From Cellulomonas sp. URHD0024 (GTDB lineage Bacteria > Actinomycetota > Actinomycetes > Actinomycetales > Cellulomonadaceae): a stretch of DNA of 64,000 nt. The stretch lies in contig NZ_AUEW01000001.1 in assembly GCF_000426185.1 (NCBI RefSeq), positions 558,001-622,000 on the forward strand, read 5' to 3'. The position numbers were made by a program, and so were the translations under genes. Under the pieces are notes generated by a model, which worked only from the letters and a program-made list of their open reading frames with translations, ran no database searches and had not been told where the DNA came from. Below are positions 34,219-41,696 of this stretch, piece after piece (positions within the stretch are counted from its first letter, which is position 1; every line of letters starts with the position of its first letter).

Positions 34219-34947
34219 ATGAGCATCCACATCGGGACCTCCGGATGGTCCTACGACCACTGGGACGGCGTGCTGTACCCGCCGGGACTGCACCCGTCGG
34301 ACCGGCTGGCCAGATACGTCCAGGAGTTCGACACGGTCGAGCTCAACGCCAGCTTCTACCGCTGGCCTCGCGAGTCGACGTTCGCCGGCTGGCGGCGAAG
34401 ATTGCCGCCGGGTTTCAGCATGTCGGTCAAGGCGCCGCGCGGCCTGACCCACGCCAAGCGCCTGTACGCGCCCGAGGTCTGGTCGGAACGCATCGCCAGG
34501 TCCTGGCACCAGCTCGGCGATCGACGCGCGGTCGTCCTGGTCCAGCTGCGACCCGACCAGGAGCGCGACGACGCCCGGCTCGACTGGTTCCTCGACTCGT
34601 TGCCCGACTGGGTCCGCGTGGCGGTCGAGCTCCGCCACCCGTCGTGGCAGGTCGACGAGGTCTTCGCGCTGCTCGAGCGTCACGGCGCGGCATCCTGTGT
34701 GATGAGCGGCGCCCGCCTGCCGTGCGTCCTGCGCGCCACCGCTCCGTTCGTCTACGTGCGGATGCACGGTCCGGACCACGACCACCTGTACGGCGGCTCG
34801 TACTCGGACGACGACCTGCGCTGGTGGGCCGATCGCGTCCGCGAGTGGGAGAGCTCCGGGCGCGACGTGCTCCTGTACTTCAACAACGACGGCGGTGGGA
34901 ACGCGGTGCGCAACGCCAGGACGCTGCGCTGGATCCTCGGCGTGTGA
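34219..34947 (+). CDS. DUF72 (YecE-like) protein
   Basis: A 242-residue TIM-barrel protein of the DUF72 family. The start HIGTSGWSYDHWDGVLYPP is highly characteristic, followed by YVQEFDTVELNASFYRWP and the C-terminal VYVRMHGPDHDHLYGGSYS and LLYFNNDGGGNAVRNA. The biochemical role is not established; conserved acidic and aromatic residues lining the barrel suggest a metal- or nucleotide-dependent activity. It lies 27 bases behind the YihY gene and may be co-transcribed. The ribosome site before the ATG at 34219 is weak. Confidence 0.88.
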   Translation: MSIHIGTSGWSYDHWDGVLYPPGLHPSDRLARYVQEFDTVELNASFYRWPRESTFAGWRRRLPPGFSMSVKAPRGLTHAKRLYAPEVWSERIARSWHQLGDRRAVVLVQLRPDQERDDARLDWFLDSLPDWVRVAVELRHPSWQVDEVFALLERHGAASCVMSGARLPCVLRATAPFVYVRMHGPDHDHLYGGSYSDDDLRWWADRVREWESSGRDVLLYFNNDGGGNAVRNARTLRWILGV

Positions 34948-34964
34948 CGCGACTCAGACGCGCG

Positions 34965-35894
34965 CTAGTCGCCGACGGTGAGGCGGCCGCGCTGCACGAT
35001 CAACGGGTCGACCTCGCCGATGACGTCCTCGTCCTTGCCCTCGTAGGAGAACTGGCTGAGGAAGTACCGCATGGCGTTCAGGCGGGCGCGCTTCTTGTCG
35101 TTGCTGCGGACCGAGATCCATGGCGAGGCGTCGGTGTCCGTACCGGCGAACATCGCCTCCTTCGCCGCGGAGTACTGCTCCCATCGATCGAGCGACTCGA
35201 GATCCATCGGTGACAGCTTCCACCGCCGGACGGGGTCGATCTGGCGGATCGCAAAGCGGGTGCGCTGCTCGCGGCGGGTGACCGAGAACCAGAACTTGGT
35301 CAGATGGGTGCCGTCGCCGACGATCAACCGCTCGAACTCCGGGGCCTGGCGCATGAACGCCGCGTACTCGTCGTCGGAGCAGAAGCCCATGACGCGTTCG
35401 ACACCGGCCCGGTTGTACCAGGACCGGTCGAACAGCACGATCTCCCCGGCCGTCGGGAAGTGCCGGATGTAGCGCTGGAAGTACCACTGGCCCTGCTCGG
35501 TGGTGGTGGGCTTGGTCAGCGCCACCACGCGAGCCGCGCGCGGGTTCAGGTGCTCCATGAACCGCTTGATCGTGCCGCCCTTGCCGGCTGCGTCACGCCC
35601 CTCGAACACGATGATGTGACGCTCGCCGGTCTCCTCAGCCCAGTACTGCAGCTTCAGCAGCTCGACCTGCAGGTGGTACTTCGCGTCCTCGTACTCGTCG
35701 CGATCCATCAGCTCGTCGTAGGGATAGTCCTCGCGCCAGGTCTCGACGGCCTTGCCACCGGGGTCGATCAGCACCGGGTCCGCACCTTCGCCGCCCGAGA
35801 CGCTGTAGCCCTCAGCGACGAGCCGGTCGATGTACTCCCGCAGGGAGTCCTCGGAGTCAGGGTGGTACCCGTCGAGATCGCGTGTCGTGTCCAT
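34965..35894 (-). CDS. Polyphosphate kinase 2 family protein
   Basis: A 309-residue one-domain PPK2 that moves phosphate between polyphosphate and nucleotides. Walker A is GRDAAGKGG (99-107), Walker B and lid are LFDRSWYNRAGVERVMGF, with TKFWFSVTRREQRTRF and DLESLDRWEQYSAAKEAMF following. Length and motifs fit the class that phosphorylates NDP. It is convergent with the DUF72 gene and has an AGGAGG ribosome site before the ATG at 35894. Confidence 0.92.
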   Translation of the reverse strand: MDTTRDLDGYHPDSEDSLREYIDRLVAEGYSVSGGEGADPVLIDPGGKAVETWREDYPYDELMDRDEYEDAKYHLQVELLKLQYWAEETGERHIIVFEGRDAAGKGGTIKRFMEHLNPRAARVVALTKPTTTEQGQWYFQRYIRHFPTAGEIVLFDRSWYNRAGVERVMGFCSDDEYAAFMRQAPEFERLIVGDGTHLTKFWFSVTRREQRTRFAIRQIDPVRRWKLSPMDLESLDRWEQYSAAKEAMFAGTDTDASPWISVRSNDKKRARLNAMRYFLSQFSYEGKDEDVIGEVDPLIVQRGRLTVGD

Positions 35895-35987
35895 CGCGTC
35901 CTCCTGACCGAGCGGCCCGCCTGCGACTGTATCGACGTCCTCCCCTGAGGACCATGCCCGTGACGCAGCCCTTGCGGGGCCCGGTCG

Positions 35988-36116
35988 TCACCTCTTGTGC
36001 GCGGCCGCCTTGACACGTCGCCGGTGCGGGTCCCGCTTGACGCGGTCGGCCGTTCGACAGGACTTGCCGCGCGCTGCGCCGCAGCGAGGGCATTCGATGT
36101 CCAGAGGCTTGCTCAT
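35988..36116 (-). CDS. 42-residue zinc-finger-like protein
   Basis: Very small basic protein with ECPRCGAARGKSC near its start and H-R-R-R near its end, a CxxC...C...H arrangement known from short actinobacterial and actinophage zinc-finger proteins. The C-terminal half is rich in Arg and Lys, consistent with nucleic-acid binding. It has no other domain. It lies alone upstream of the PPK2 gene on the same strand. Function unknown. Confidence 0.65.
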   Translation of the reverse strand: MSKPLDIECPRCGAARGKSCRTADRVKRDPHRRRVKAAAHKR

Positions 36117-36212
36117 TGGGTGATGGTGCACGAAAGCGGCTACGACGTCCAGGACGACCGCCCAGGAGTACACGGGCACCCGAGCACGCGCGTGAAAGCT
36201 AGCGTGGCGCCC

Positions 36213-36431
36213 ATGGCCTACCTCCTGAAGTGGACCGAGCAGTCGGACGGCTCGTTCGCCGCCACGACGCACAACGGCAAGACGTATCGCGTCGTGCGGA
36301 TCGACGACGCCTGGTGGGCGCTCGCGCCGTACGACGACACCCGGGGCGGCCCGCATGATTCGTCGATCACCGCCCGGTACTCCTGCGACGCGTACGCCCT
36401 CGAGCTCGAGGGCCCCCAGAACGTGCTCTGA
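36213..36431 (+). CDS. Small hypothetical protein, 72 residues
   Basis: I do not recognise the family. The protein is short, soluble and aromatic-rich, with YLLKWTEQSDGSF, GKTYRVVRIDDAWWALAPYD and a C-terminal YALELEGPQN; it reads as a compact beta-rich domain. The ATG at 36213 is the best start, although no strong Shine-Dalgarno is visible. It is divergent from the zinc-finger gene and followed 44 bases later by the iron box. A real gene is likely from composition, but support is limited. Confidence 0.5.
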   Translation: MAYLLKWTEQSDGSFAATTHNGKTYRVVRIDDAWWALAPYDDTRGGPHDSSITARYSCDAYALELEGPQNVL

Positions 36432-36474
36432 CGGCGCCGCTCGTCGCGGTGGCCATGCTCGGGCCGGCGGGCGG

Positions 36475-36493
36475 CGAGGTTAGCCTTGCCTGT
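36475..36493 (+). promoter_or_regulatory. DtxR/IdeR-like iron box
   Basis: CGAGGTTAGCCTTGCCTGT matches the DtxR/IdeR consensus TTAGGTTAGCCTAACCTAA at 13 of 19 positions, including the whole GGTTAGCCT left half and CCT of the right half. It lies 32 bases upstream of the VIT-family start. Confidence 0.6.
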
Positions 36494-36524
36494 ATCGGTG
36501 CAGGTCAGGGCAGGCTTCGCTTCG

Positions 36525-37124
36525 ATGACACAGGCCGACGAGCGTGCCTATGGTGACCGTGTGACCATCCTGCCGAACGCTCTGGTGCGACGCTCGGAGT
36601 CGCCCGCGCCGTTGTCCGGGGCCGGCCTGAACAGCCTGCGGGCCGGCGTGCTGGGCGCCAACGACGGGATCGTCTCGGTCGCGGCGATCGTCGTCGGTGT
36701 CGCGGGTGCCTCGTCGTCGCAGAAGGCGGTCCTCGCCGCGGGCGTCGCGGGCCTCGTCGCCGGAGCCCTCTCGATGGCGGCCGGCGAGTACGTCTCTGTC
36801 AGCTCCCAGCGCGACGCCGAGCGCGCCGCCGGCGTCCCGGCCGACGCACAGACCAACCCGTGGCACGCAGCGTTCGCGTCCCTGGCCGCCTTCCTCGTCG
36901 GCGGGATCGTGCCGATGATCGTCGTGCTCGTGCCCTGGCCGAGCGCCCTCATCGTCCCGGCCGTCGTCGTCGCGGTGGTCCTGGCTCTCGTGGCGACGGG
37001 CTGGCTGAGCGCTCGGGTCGGTCGCGCGCCCGCTCGTCGGGCGGTTCTGCGCAACGTGGTGGGTGGCGTGCTCGCGATGGCCGTCACCTACGGCGTCGGA
37101 GCGCTCCTCGGCATGGCCCTCTGA
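36525..37124 (+). CDS. VIT1/CCC1-family iron or manganese transporter
   Basis: A 199-residue membrane protein. The family opening LNSLRAGVLGANDGIVSVAAIVVGVAG and the cytoplasmic-loop motif LSMAAGEYVSVSSQRDAE are clear, followed by three C-terminal TM helices (five in total). Such proteins move Fe2+ or Mn2+ out of the cytosol. It is slightly shorter than many homologues. The ATG at 36525 lies downstream of a DtxR/IdeR-like box, which fits metal control; a GTG at 36561 is an alternative start. Its 3' end converges on the patatin gene. Confidence 0.87.
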   Translation: MTQADERAYGDRVTILPNALVRRSESPAPLSGAGLNSLRAGVLGANDGIVSVAAIVVGVAGASSSQKAVLAAGVAGLVAGALSMAAGEYVSVSSQRDAERAAGVPADAQTNPWHAAFASLAAFLVGGIVPMIVVLVPWPSALIVPAVVVAVVLALVATGWLSARVGRAPARRAVLRNVVGGVLAMAVTYGVGALLGMAL

Positions 37125-37135
37125 CGGCGGTACCG

Positions 37136-38119
37136 TCACCGCCAGAACTCGGCCAGGTGGGCGGCAAGGGCTCCACCGTGCGCGTATCCGGCTCGAGCAG
37201 CGGCCGGACGCAGCGACGGGTCCATCGCGTTGGCGCCGAACAGGTGCTCGGAGCCGCTGTCCGGGCCGATGGTCTCGACCTTGCTGCCGCGTGCGCGGAG
37301 CTCGTCGACCTGCGCGGCGAGCTGCAGGCCCCAGTCCAGTGGATGCCGGGTCCTCCCGCCGAAGGGTGACAGCACGAGAACCCGCCGGTATCCCGCCGCG
37401 AGATCGGCGTTCTCGTTGCGTCGGTAGCCGCCGTCGATGTACTGGTGGTCCCCGATCCGGTAGGGAAGGCCACCGGCACAGCTCGCAGCGACCGCGTCCA
37501 CCAGCTCGACCTCGCTCCGGCGGTCGAACACGACCGGTTCACCGGTCCGGGCGTCGACCGCCGTGACGAGCACGGCACGTTCCGGCCAGTGCTGGCTGGG
37601 CAGCCGCGAAGCGACGGTGGCGCGCCACTGTGCCTGCCAGGATCCGTCGGACGCCGCCTCCATCTCGAGCGCCGCCGCTCCCATCCTGCGGCGCATGTCA
37701 GCGGCATCGTCCGATGCCGCGATGATGGCGGCGGTCCGCTCCAGGTGGCTCGCCACGGGCCCGGCCGGAGCGCGGCCGCGGCGGGGACCCGCGCCTGCCG
37801 GTGGGGCAGTGTTCAGGATGGCGGACAGCAGCTCGGTCGGCGTCGCGCCGGCCAGCTGGGCGGCGGCCGTCGAACCGGCTGACGTCCCGATCGTCAGGTC
37901 GGCTGCGGTCACGTCCAGCCCGGCCTCGAACAGGCCGGCGACGACGCCGATCAGCCAGGCGTTGCCTGTCGATCCGCCGCCACCGAGGACCAGCGCTCGC
38001 GCGCCCGTGGCGGGTATCCGCACGGTGGCATCGATCTGTGGGTGGTCCTGGTCGGACGTCGACAGGTGCCGGACCGTCGTCGAGACGGAGTGCAGAGGTG
38101 CAGAAGGTGTGGTGTTCAT
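37136..38119 (-). CDS. Patatin-like phospholipase
   Basis: A 327-residue serine lipid hydrolase of the patatin/RssA type. The oxyanion loop is LGGGGSTG (45-52), the nucleophile is S80 in GTSAG, and the dyad aspartate is D229 in YIDGGYR. No signal peptide is present, so it acts in the cytoplasm or at the inner membrane face on acyl lipids. A 19-codon ORF with a strong ribosome site precedes it, and the 46-base segment between can fold over its own GAAGGG ribosome site. Confidence 0.88.
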   Translation of the reverse strand: MNTTPSAPLHSVSTTVRHLSTSDQDHPQIDATVRIPATGARALVLGGGGSTGNAWLIGVVAGLFEAGLDVTAADLTIGTSAGSTAAAQLAGATPTELLSAILNTAPPAGAGPRRGRAPAGPVASHLERTAAIIAASDDAADMRRRMGAAALEMEAASDGSWQAQWRATVASRLPSQHWPERAVLVTAVDARTGEPVVFDRRSEVELVDAVAASCAGGLPYRIGDHQYIDGGYRRNENADLAAGYRRVLVLSPFGGRTRHPLDWGLQLAAQVDELRARGSKVETIGPDSGSEHLFGANAMDPSLRPAAARAGYAHGGALAAHLAEFWR

Positions 38120-38122
38120 GAG

Positions 38123-38168
38123 AGTCGCCCTTCGCGAATTGCCTGGAGGGGCGCTCCCGGTGGCGACT
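38123..38168 (-). promoter_or_regulatory. Stem-loop linking leader ORF stop to patatin ribosome site
   Basis: On the transcript AGTCGCC (38168-38162) can pair with GGCGACT (38129-38123). The first arm includes the last bases of the leader stop codon, and the second overlaps the end of the GAAGGG ribosome site of the patatin gene. The layout resembles translational attenuators. Confidence 0.45.
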
Positions 38169-38226
38169 AGCTCAGTCGCACGACCGTGGACTGCGAGGGA
38201 GCACCCAGTGCGGATCCTGCGTTCAT
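38167..38226 (-). CDS. 19-residue leader peptide upstream of patatin gene
   Basis: ATG at 38226 to TAG at 38167, encoding MNAGSALGAPSQSTVVRLS. The GGAGGTGAG at 38231-38239 is the best Shine-Dalgarno in the neighbourhood, and its spacing of four to five bases is suitable. The ORF ends 48 bases before the patatin start. Ribosome stalling or simple passage across it could change the following stem-loop; which one is unknown. Confidence 0.5.
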   Translation of the reverse strand: MNAGSALGAPSQSTVVRLS

Positions 38227-38405
38227 GGGTCTCACCTCCGGCGGTCGGGAACGATCACCCGGACGGTACACACGTGCGGCTCGGGTGTGCAACGGGCGTC
38301 GGAACGGGTGGTCCGGTGGGTGAGCGCGACCATGGCCTCCGGCGACGGGCCGAGCGTAGCCTCGAGAAGTCAGGAGCGACCGACGGACGAGAGAGCGGGC
38401 ACGCG

Positions 38406-38810
38406 ATGAGCATGATGGCGGACATGATGAAGAGCATGCCGATGGCAGGTGCTGCCGGTATGGACATGGCAATGATGCAGGGATGCATCGAGGCCTGCTC
38501 CGCGGCGTCGATGGCGGCCACGATGTGCGCCGACGCCGACGGTGGTGAAGGTATGGGCCGATGTGCGTCGATGTGTATGAACACCGCCGAGATGGCCGAC
38601 ACGATGATGCGCATGATGCTGCGGCCCGCGGGCTACGACATGGGCGTCATGACCTCGATGATGTCGACATGCATGGCGATGGGTGAGGCCTGCGCCGCCG
38701 AGTGCGACATGCACGCCGCGATGTCGGAGCACTGCCGAGTCTGCGCAGCGGCCTGCCGGGCCATGGTCGAGGCATGCTCGACGGCCATGTCCGCGATGCA
38801 GGCGGCCTAG
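38406..38810 (+). CDS. Met/Cys-rich four-helix copper-storage-like protein
   Basis: A 134-residue protein in which about a quarter of residues are Met and 12 are Cys. The helices carry CIEAC, CASMC, CAAEC and CRVCAAAC motifs, the pattern of cytosolic copper-storage (Csp3-like, DUF326) bundles that hold many Cu(I) ions through cysteines. The unusually Met-rich first 25 residues could be an extra Cu(I)-binding arm. No signal peptide is visible. It is convergent with the next small gene by two bases. No copper ATPase or CsoR gene is adjacent. Confidence 0.8.
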   Translation: MSMMADMMKSMPMAGAAGMDMAMMQGCIEACSAASMAATMCADADGGEGMGRCASMCMNTAEMADTMMRMMLRPAGYDMGVMTSMMSTCMAMGEACAAECDMHAAMSEHCRVCAAACRAMVEACSTAMSAMQAA

Positions 38811-38812
38811 CG

Positions 38813-39070
38813 CTACGCCTGGTCGAGCGACCGCGCCGAGAACCACGTCCCGCCGAGGGCGACCAGCCCAGCGACGGGGTGCACCGCAACAGGCTCGCCC
38901 AGCGCTGGCGAGGCGATGGTGCTCATCACGACGACGTGGCCGTCCAGCAGGGTGACGGTCAGGCGGTCGCCGTGCCGCGAGACGACGAGGCCGTCGCGCC
39001 ATGCGCTCGGTGACGCCTTGGCGACGACGGACTGGATGGCAAGGACATCGGTCTGGGTGCGGTCGGACAC
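38813..39070 (-). CDS. Small hypothetical protein, 85 residues
   Basis: Not recognised. Beginning GTG at 39070 with GGAG nine bases upstream, the protein has a short polar N-terminus followed by a beta-rich region (LVVSRHGDRLTVTLLDGHVV and LGEPVAVHPVAGLVAL) that suggests a small barrel. It has no cysteines or membrane segment. Its stop lies two bases from that of the copper-storage-like gene, so the genes are convergent rather than co-transcribed. Confidence 0.5.
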   Translation of the reverse strand: MSDRTQTDVLAIQSVVAKASPSAWRDGLVVSRHGDRLTVTLLDGHVVVMSTIASPALGEPVAVHPVAGLVALGGTWFSARSLDQA

Positions 39071-39491
39071 GGTTTCTGCTCCATCGGTGGTTCTGCGCGA
39101 GGTGTGTTGCTTCGCACCGGCACCACCCGATCAGAGCGGGGGCGCTCGTTGCTGGCGTGCGGCGCGGCGGCGCCGCGGGAGGTCCTCCCCCGGGCCAGGT
39201 GGATGACCTGCCGGTCAGCCCTTCCAGGCTGCGAGGACGAGCACGACTCGGTCGTCAGCAACAACACATTCGACAGACAAGCCGGTGCGTCGACGACATG
39301 TCGACGGACCCCGCGTCACGCGGGATCTCGAGCACGGGCTTGGCGATGGACATGGTTCGAGTGTCGGTGGCCGTCCACATGCTGTCAAGGCGTCTCACGC
39401 CTTGGCACGACGGCTCCGGACACCGGATGAACGCCGTCCGAACGGTGCGACGCACCGGAGCGCCCGGCCGACGCCGCGTCCCGGACCGGCA
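39071..39491. other. 421-base intergenic region without a clear gene
   Basis: Holds the promoter of the leftward 85-residue gene. A 66-codon leftward frame (39255-39455) and longer rightward frames lack ribosome sites and family likeness. A perfect CCCGCGT/ACGCGGG dyad near 39309 is the only obvious structure. The base composition is slightly less GC-rich in 39245-39290. Confidence 0.5.
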
Positions 39492-40835
39492 TCACCCCGT
39501 CTCGCCGCCAGCGATCCGCCCGAGCAACCCCTTGAGCGCGGAGACATAGATCTCCGAGAAGGTCGGGAACGGCTGGATCGTGTCGGCCAGCACGTCGAGC
39601 GGCACGCGGGCCCGTACGGCCAGCGTGGCCTGCTGCAGCCACTCTCCCGCCTCGGGTCCGAGCGCATAGGCACCGGTCAGCCTCGTCCCGTCGCTGACCA
39701 GGGTGAGGAACCCGTTGTCGTCGGCGTAGGCCCGCGTGTACGTCGCAGTCTTGGCGACGTCGCGCACCGGGACTGTCGCGGAGAACCGGTCGCTCGTCGC
39801 ACCGACCGACGCTGCCTGCGGATCGGTGTACGTCACCCGCGGGACGGCGTCGTAGTTGGCGGTCCGCCGCTCTCCCAGGATGTTCGCCGCAACGACGTCG
39901 CCCTGGTACTTGCCGACGTGGGTCAGCGGCCACAGGCCCGTGACGTCGCCGATGGCCCAGAGGCCATCCGTCACGCGCAGCCGATCGTCGACCGGCACCC
40001 CGCGCGGGTTCTCCTCCACGCCGACCGTCTCCAGGCCGAGGCCGTGGACCCGTGGTCGCCGTCCGGTGGCCACGAGCAGCCGGTCCCCTCGTAGCTCGCG
40101 TCCGTCGTCCAGGTCGAGCACGAAGTCGTCGCCGTCGCGTCGGGCGCCCGCAACGCCGGTGGAGAGCACGAGCTCGACGCCGTCGCGACGGAGCACCTCC
40201 CCCAACGCCTCGCCGAGCTGCGCCGGCTCGCGGGCCAGCAGGTGCGCGGACCGGTCGGTCAGCACCACCTCAGCGCCCAGCCGGCGAACCGCCTGCGCCA
40301 GCTCCACGCCGACCGGCCCACCACCCATGACGAGCAGGCGGCGTGCGACCGCCTTCATGGAGGTCGCCTCGCGGCTCGTCCAGACACCCTCGAGCTCGCT
40401 CAGGCCCGGCACGGGCGGGAAGAAGGGCTCGGCACCGTTCGCGAGCACCACGTGATCCGCCGTGTGCCGCACCCCGTCGACCTCGACCGCCCCCGGACCC
40501 GCGAGCCGGCCACCGCCGCGGAGAAGCTCGATGCCGTTGTCCGCCAACCACCGCACCTGCCCGTCATCGGAGTAGTCCGACACCATGAAGTCGCGCCAGG
40601 CCAACGCCGCCTCGACGTCGACCTCTGCGCTGGCGGCGGCGTCGCGGGCACCGTGCACCGCCTCCCCCGGCCGCAGCAGCGTCTTCGACGGGATGCACGC
40701 CCAGTACGAGCACTCCCCGCCGACGAGCTCCCGCTCGACGACGGCGACGCGCAGGCCGCCCTCCGCCAGGGCGCCCGCGCAGTGCTCACCGGGCGAACCG
40801 CCGCCGAGGACGATGACGTCGTAGTCGGCGCTCAT
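39492..40835 (-). CDS. Pyridine nucleotide-disulfide oxidoreductase, mercuric/dihydrolipoyl reductase-like
   Basis: A 447-residue FAD enzyme with the redox-active disulfide C42-SYWA-C47 inside [13 protein letters not shown]. The FAD-binding [10 protein letters not shown] (11-20), the NAD(P)-binding [13 protein letters not shown], the second FAD motif [11 protein letters not shown] and a C-terminal dimerisation domain with [12 protein letters not shown] are also present. The typical His-Glu pair of dihydrolipoyl dehydrogenase near the C-terminus is not seen (the segment reads QPFPTFSE), so it is not a standard Lpd. It lies opposite the tetR gene. The electron acceptor is unknown. Confidence 0.85.
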   Translation of the reverse strand: MSADYDVIVLGGGSPGEHCAGALAEGGLRVAVVERELVGGECSYWACIPSKTLLRPGEAVHGARDAAASAEVDVEAALAWRDFMVSDYSDDGQVRWLADNGIELLRGGGRLAGPGAVEVDGVRHTADHVVLANGAEPFFPPVPGLSELEGVWTSREATSMKAVARRLLVMGGGPVGVELAQAVRRLGAEVVLTDRSAHLLAREPAQLGEALGEVLRRDGVELVLSTGVAGARRDGDDFVLDLDDGRELRGDRLLVATGRRPRVHGLGLETVGVEENPRGVPVDDRLRVTDGLWAIGDVTGLWPLTHVGKYQGDVVAANILGERRTANYDAVPRVTYTDPQAASVGATSDRFSATVPVRDVAKTATYTRAYADDNGFLTLVSDGTRLTGAYALGPEAGEWLQQATLAVRARVPLDVLADTIQPFPTFSEIYVSALKGLLGRIAGGETG

Positions 40836-41050
40836 GTGGGGAGCTCGTCCCCGGCGCGCTCGGCGCTGCTCATGTCCGGCTCCTTCGCGTGGGTTGCACC
40901 CGCGAGCAGACCAGCCCTGCCGCGACACAACGGTGAGGTGCTCGTGTCACAACCTGCCGCCACCCGGCAGGGCCGTCAAGGCGCTCCGACGCGGCGAGCT
41001 CCGCGTGGAGGGTCGCCGGCGCTTGGTGACCGAGGCAACAGTGACGAACG

Positions 41051-41073
41051 ATTGCAGTCGTGCAATAATGCAG
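41051..41073. promoter_or_regulatory. TetR-type operator overlapping the tetR-MFS promoter
   Basis: ATTGCA-GTCG-TGCAAT (41051-41066) is a perfect dyad, and further TGCAAT/ATGCA repeats continue to the tetR start (TAATGCAGTTATGCAATC). Low local GC is also typical of a promoter. Autoregulation by the adjacent TetR protein is the natural reading. Confidence 0.65.
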
Positions 41074-41075
41074 TT

Positions 41076-41696
41076 ATGCAATCAACCGAGACCGGGCTGC
41101 GAGAGCGCAAGCGCGTCGAGACGCGGCACCGCATTGCGGACGCCGCACTCGAGCTGACGCTCGAGCACGGTCTGGACGGTGCCACCGTCGACGCCATCAG
41201 CGCGGCCGCGGGCGTGTCCCCGCGTACGTTCTTCAACTACTTCGAGTCGAAGGACGACGCGCTGCTCAACGCGCCGGACGCGCACGAGATCGAGGCGATG
41301 GTCGCCGCCACCGTGGCGGCGAGCGACGACCTGAGCGTGCGCGAGGTAGCGGTGCGCTTCTTCGTCGAGAAGATCCGCACCACGCTGCAGTCGGGAACGC
41401 AGCGAGCGCAGCGCCGCGAGCTGTTCGACCGGTACCCGCACCTGCTGGCCACCGCGTTCCGTCAGCTCGGAGACACCCAGGAGGCGTTCTCCGGTGCCCT
41501 GGTCCGGATCGCCACCGCTCGCGCGGTCGGGACCGACCAGGACACGGCCTGGGCGGACATCGCGATCATCGCCGCAGCCTTCGCGGTACGCGCCGCCATG
41601 ACCGAGGCCGCGAAGAGACCGGGGCTCGCCACCACAGACCAGATCGAGGAGCGTGCAAACGCGCTCCTGAAGACAACATGGGAGAACCTCACGTGA
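41076..41696 (+). CDS. TetR-family transcriptional regulator
   Basis: A 206-residue repressor with an N-terminal HTH (GATVDAISAAAGVSPRTFFNYF, residues about 34-55, here in two parts) and an all-helical ligand-binding C-terminal domain. Its stop overlaps the start of the MFS gene (GTGA), so regulator and transporter are translationally coupled, the usual layout for an inducible drug efflux pump. The dyad immediately upstream of its ATG is the likely operator. The inducing compound is not predictable. Confidence 0.92.
   Translation: MQSTETGLRERKRVETRHRIADAALELTLEHGLDGATVDAISAAAGVSPRTFFNYFESKDDALLNAPDAHEIEAMVAATVAASDDLSVREVAVRFFVEKIRTTLQSGTQRAQRRELFDRYPHLLATAFRQLGDTQEAFSGALVRIATARAVGTDQDTAWADIAIIAAAFAVRAAMTEAAKRPGLATTDQIEERANALLKTTWENLT

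Noticed and set aside
39255..39455. A 66-codon leftward frame ending in a Cys cluster
   Set aside because: No ribosome site, no homology I recognise, and it depends on an arbitrary start.
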